Source: Gammaproteobacteria bacterium
GTDB taxonomy: Bacteria > Pseudomonadota > Gammaproteobacteria > Steroidobacterales > Steroidobacteraceae
DNA length: 38,951 nt
NCBI GenBank assembly: GCA_030040575.1
Contig: JASHTK010000264.1
Location: forward strand, 1 to 38,951
Direction of reading: 5' to 3'
The position numbers and the translations under genes were made by a program. This document shows positions 37,676 to 38,951 of this stretch, piece by piece. Under the pieces are notes generated by a model. The model worked only from the letters and a program-made list of their open reading frames with translations. It did no database searches and was not told the origin of the DNA. The number at the start of each line of letters is the position of its first letter. Within the stretch, counting starts at the first letter, position 1.

Positions 37676-37762
37676 GGTGTCCCCCCGAGCTGTGGCCGCC
37701 ACCGCGCGGAGCACGGGTGGCGCACGAGCGATCATAATGGCGACCGGCGGCCGGCGCTCGCC

Positions 37763-38680
37763 TCACGAGGGCTTGCGCGCCGCGAGCGCCGCGTGCTCGG
37801 CCACCACGGCGCAAACGGCATCGATCGCCGGCCGTCGTGCCGTCGTCTTGCGCCACACTGCACCGACGCGGCGCGTGGGGACCGGGCGCGCGAGGGGTCG
37901 GATCGCGACGGAGCGCGCGGAGCCGTAGGGTCCCTTGCCGGCGAGCTCGGGCAGCAGAGTGACGCCTGCACCGGCCGCGACCATCTGCCGCAGCGTCTCG
38001 AGGCTCGTCGCGCGGAAGTCCTGCTGCTCGTGCAGGCCGGCGCGGCTGCACAGAGCGAGGGCCTGGTCGCGCAGGCAGTGGCCTTCCGTCAGGAGCAGCA
38101 GCGGCTCGTCCTTGAGCTCCTCGAGCCGCACGCTCGGCTGCTTCGCGAGGCGGTGGCTCGCCGGAACGGCGAGCTCGAACGGCTCCTCGTACAGCTCCCG
38201 GACCTCGAGTCCCTCGTGCTCGACGGGCAGGGCGAGGATGCCGAGGTCGATCTCCCCGCCGTGCAGCCTCTCGAGCAACGGGGCGGTCTGATACTCGTAG
38301 AGGAGCAGAGTGAGCCGCGGCAGCGCCTTGCGCAGGGCCGGCATCACCTGCGGCAGCAGGTACGGCCCTACGGTCGGGATCAAGGCGACGCGCAGTCGCC
38401 CGGCGAGCGGGTCGCGGTGCGAGCGGGCGAGGGTCAAGACTTCCTCGCTCGCCTCGAGCATGCGGCGGGCTCGCGCGACGATCTGCTCGCCCGCCTCCGT
38501 GAGCCCGATGCGCTTCGGCTGCCGCTCGATGAGCTGCACGCCGAGGGAGTCCTCGAGCTTCTTCAGTTGCGCCGAGAGCGTCGGCTGGCTCACGAAGCAG
38601 CGCTCCGCCGCGCGCCCGAAGTGGCGGGTGTCGGCGACGGCGACGAGGTAGCGCAGATCCTTGAGCTTGATGTCCGGCAT
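37763..38680 (-). CDS. oxyR: Hydrogen peroxide-inducible genes activator, LysR family
   Basis: MPDIKLKDLRYLVAVADTRHFGRAAERCFVSQPTLSAQLKKLEDSLGVQLIER; EGHCLRDQALALCSRAG retains both redox cysteines. Confidence 0.93.
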   Translation of the reverse strand: MPDIKLKDLRYLVAVADTRHFGRAAERCFVSQPTLSAQLKKLEDSLGVQLIERQPKRIGLTEAGEQIVARARRMLEASEEVLTLARSHRDPLAGRLRVALIPTVGPYLLPQVMPALRKALPRLTLLLYEYQTAPLLERLHGGEIDLGILALPVEHEGLEVRELYEEPFELAVPASHRLAKQPSVRLEELKDEPLLLLTEGHCLRDQALALCSRAGLHEQQDFRATSLETLRQMVAAGAGVTLLPELAGKGPYGSARSVAIRPLARPVPTRRVGAVWRKTTARRPAIDAVCAVVAEHAALAARKPS

Positions 38681-38724
38681 GCCGACGACGCGATAGGGGT
38701 CCAGCGAAATGATAAGGTCAATGC

Positions 38725-38951
38725 TCAGTCGACGCGGTTGCGCGCAGCGCCGTGGAGAAACGCCTCGACGTTCGCGGCGATCTCATCGAGACAGCGCTGG
38801 CGGGCCTCGCGAGCGGACCAGGCGATGTGCGGCGTGATGAGGAAGTTCGGCAGGTCGGCGACGAGCAGGGGGCTGCCGTCCACCGGCGGCTCCTCGGCGA
38901 GCACGTCGATGGCGGCTCCGCCGATGCGCCGGGCCCGCAGCGCCTCGGCGA
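38725..38951 (-). CDS. D-isomer-specific 2-hydroxyacid dehydrogenase, C-terminal part (truncated by window end)
   Basis: Minus strand reads AEALRARRIGGAAIDVLAEEPPVDGSPLLVADLPNFLITPHIAWSAREARQRCLDEIAANVEAFLHGAARNRVD*; AAxDVLxxEPP and TPHIAWxS motifs. Confidence 0.88.
   Translation of the reverse strand, partial: AEALRARRIGGAAIDVLAEEPPVDGSPLLVADLPNFLITPHIAWSAREARQRCLDEIAANVEAFLHGAARNRVD

Noticed and set aside
37320-38051. 243-aa minus-strand ORF between oxyR and the small membrane protein
   Set aside because: Overlaps the better supported oxyR and small membrane protein frames; Arg/Ala-rich without motifs.

Overview
GC-rich gammaproteobacterial-type chromosomal window. It is mostly housekeeping and core-accessory genes, with no prophage, IS element, CRISPR array, tRNA or rRNA that I can support. 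Gene order: 3' end of rdgB, hemW, rpmE, gltA, conserved hypothetical (-), mrcA/PBP1A (-), pilMNOPQ-aroK-aroB-dgt-like (+), a divergent pair of DUF6502-like paralogues, fadD-like (-), tesA-like (-) overlapping head-to-head with a lolD/ybbA-like ATPase plus FtsX-type permease (+), a TM hypothetical (-), a flavin amine oxidase (-), a degenerate EAL protein (-), a DUF1993 protein (-), LysR regulator and acyl-CoA dehydrogenase (+), an LCAT-like hydrolase and PCu(A)C copper chaperone (-), an Xre/MbcA/ParS-type antitoxin-like ORF (+), two MacB/DevC-type permeases without an adjacent ATPase (-), DUF1161 (+), a CAP-domain protein (-), a small membrane protein (-), oxyR (-) and the 3' end of a D-2-hydroxyacid dehydrogenase (-). 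The most interesting non-coding signals are: (i) a c-di-GMP-I (GEMM-I) riboswitch aptamer upstream of the type IV pilus operon pilMNOPQ; (ii) an AT-rich intergenic region before rpmE with two exact DnaA boxes, further near-matches, a near-consensus IHF site and a perfect DnaA-box inverted repeat, i.e. origin-like architecture away from the usual dnaA/mnmG context; (iii) stop-codon-anchored tandem repeats after rpmE and pilQ; (iv) a 20-bp perfect palindrome that makes two overlapping antiparallel genes encode the same peptide. All product calls come from reading the translations; no database search was run.
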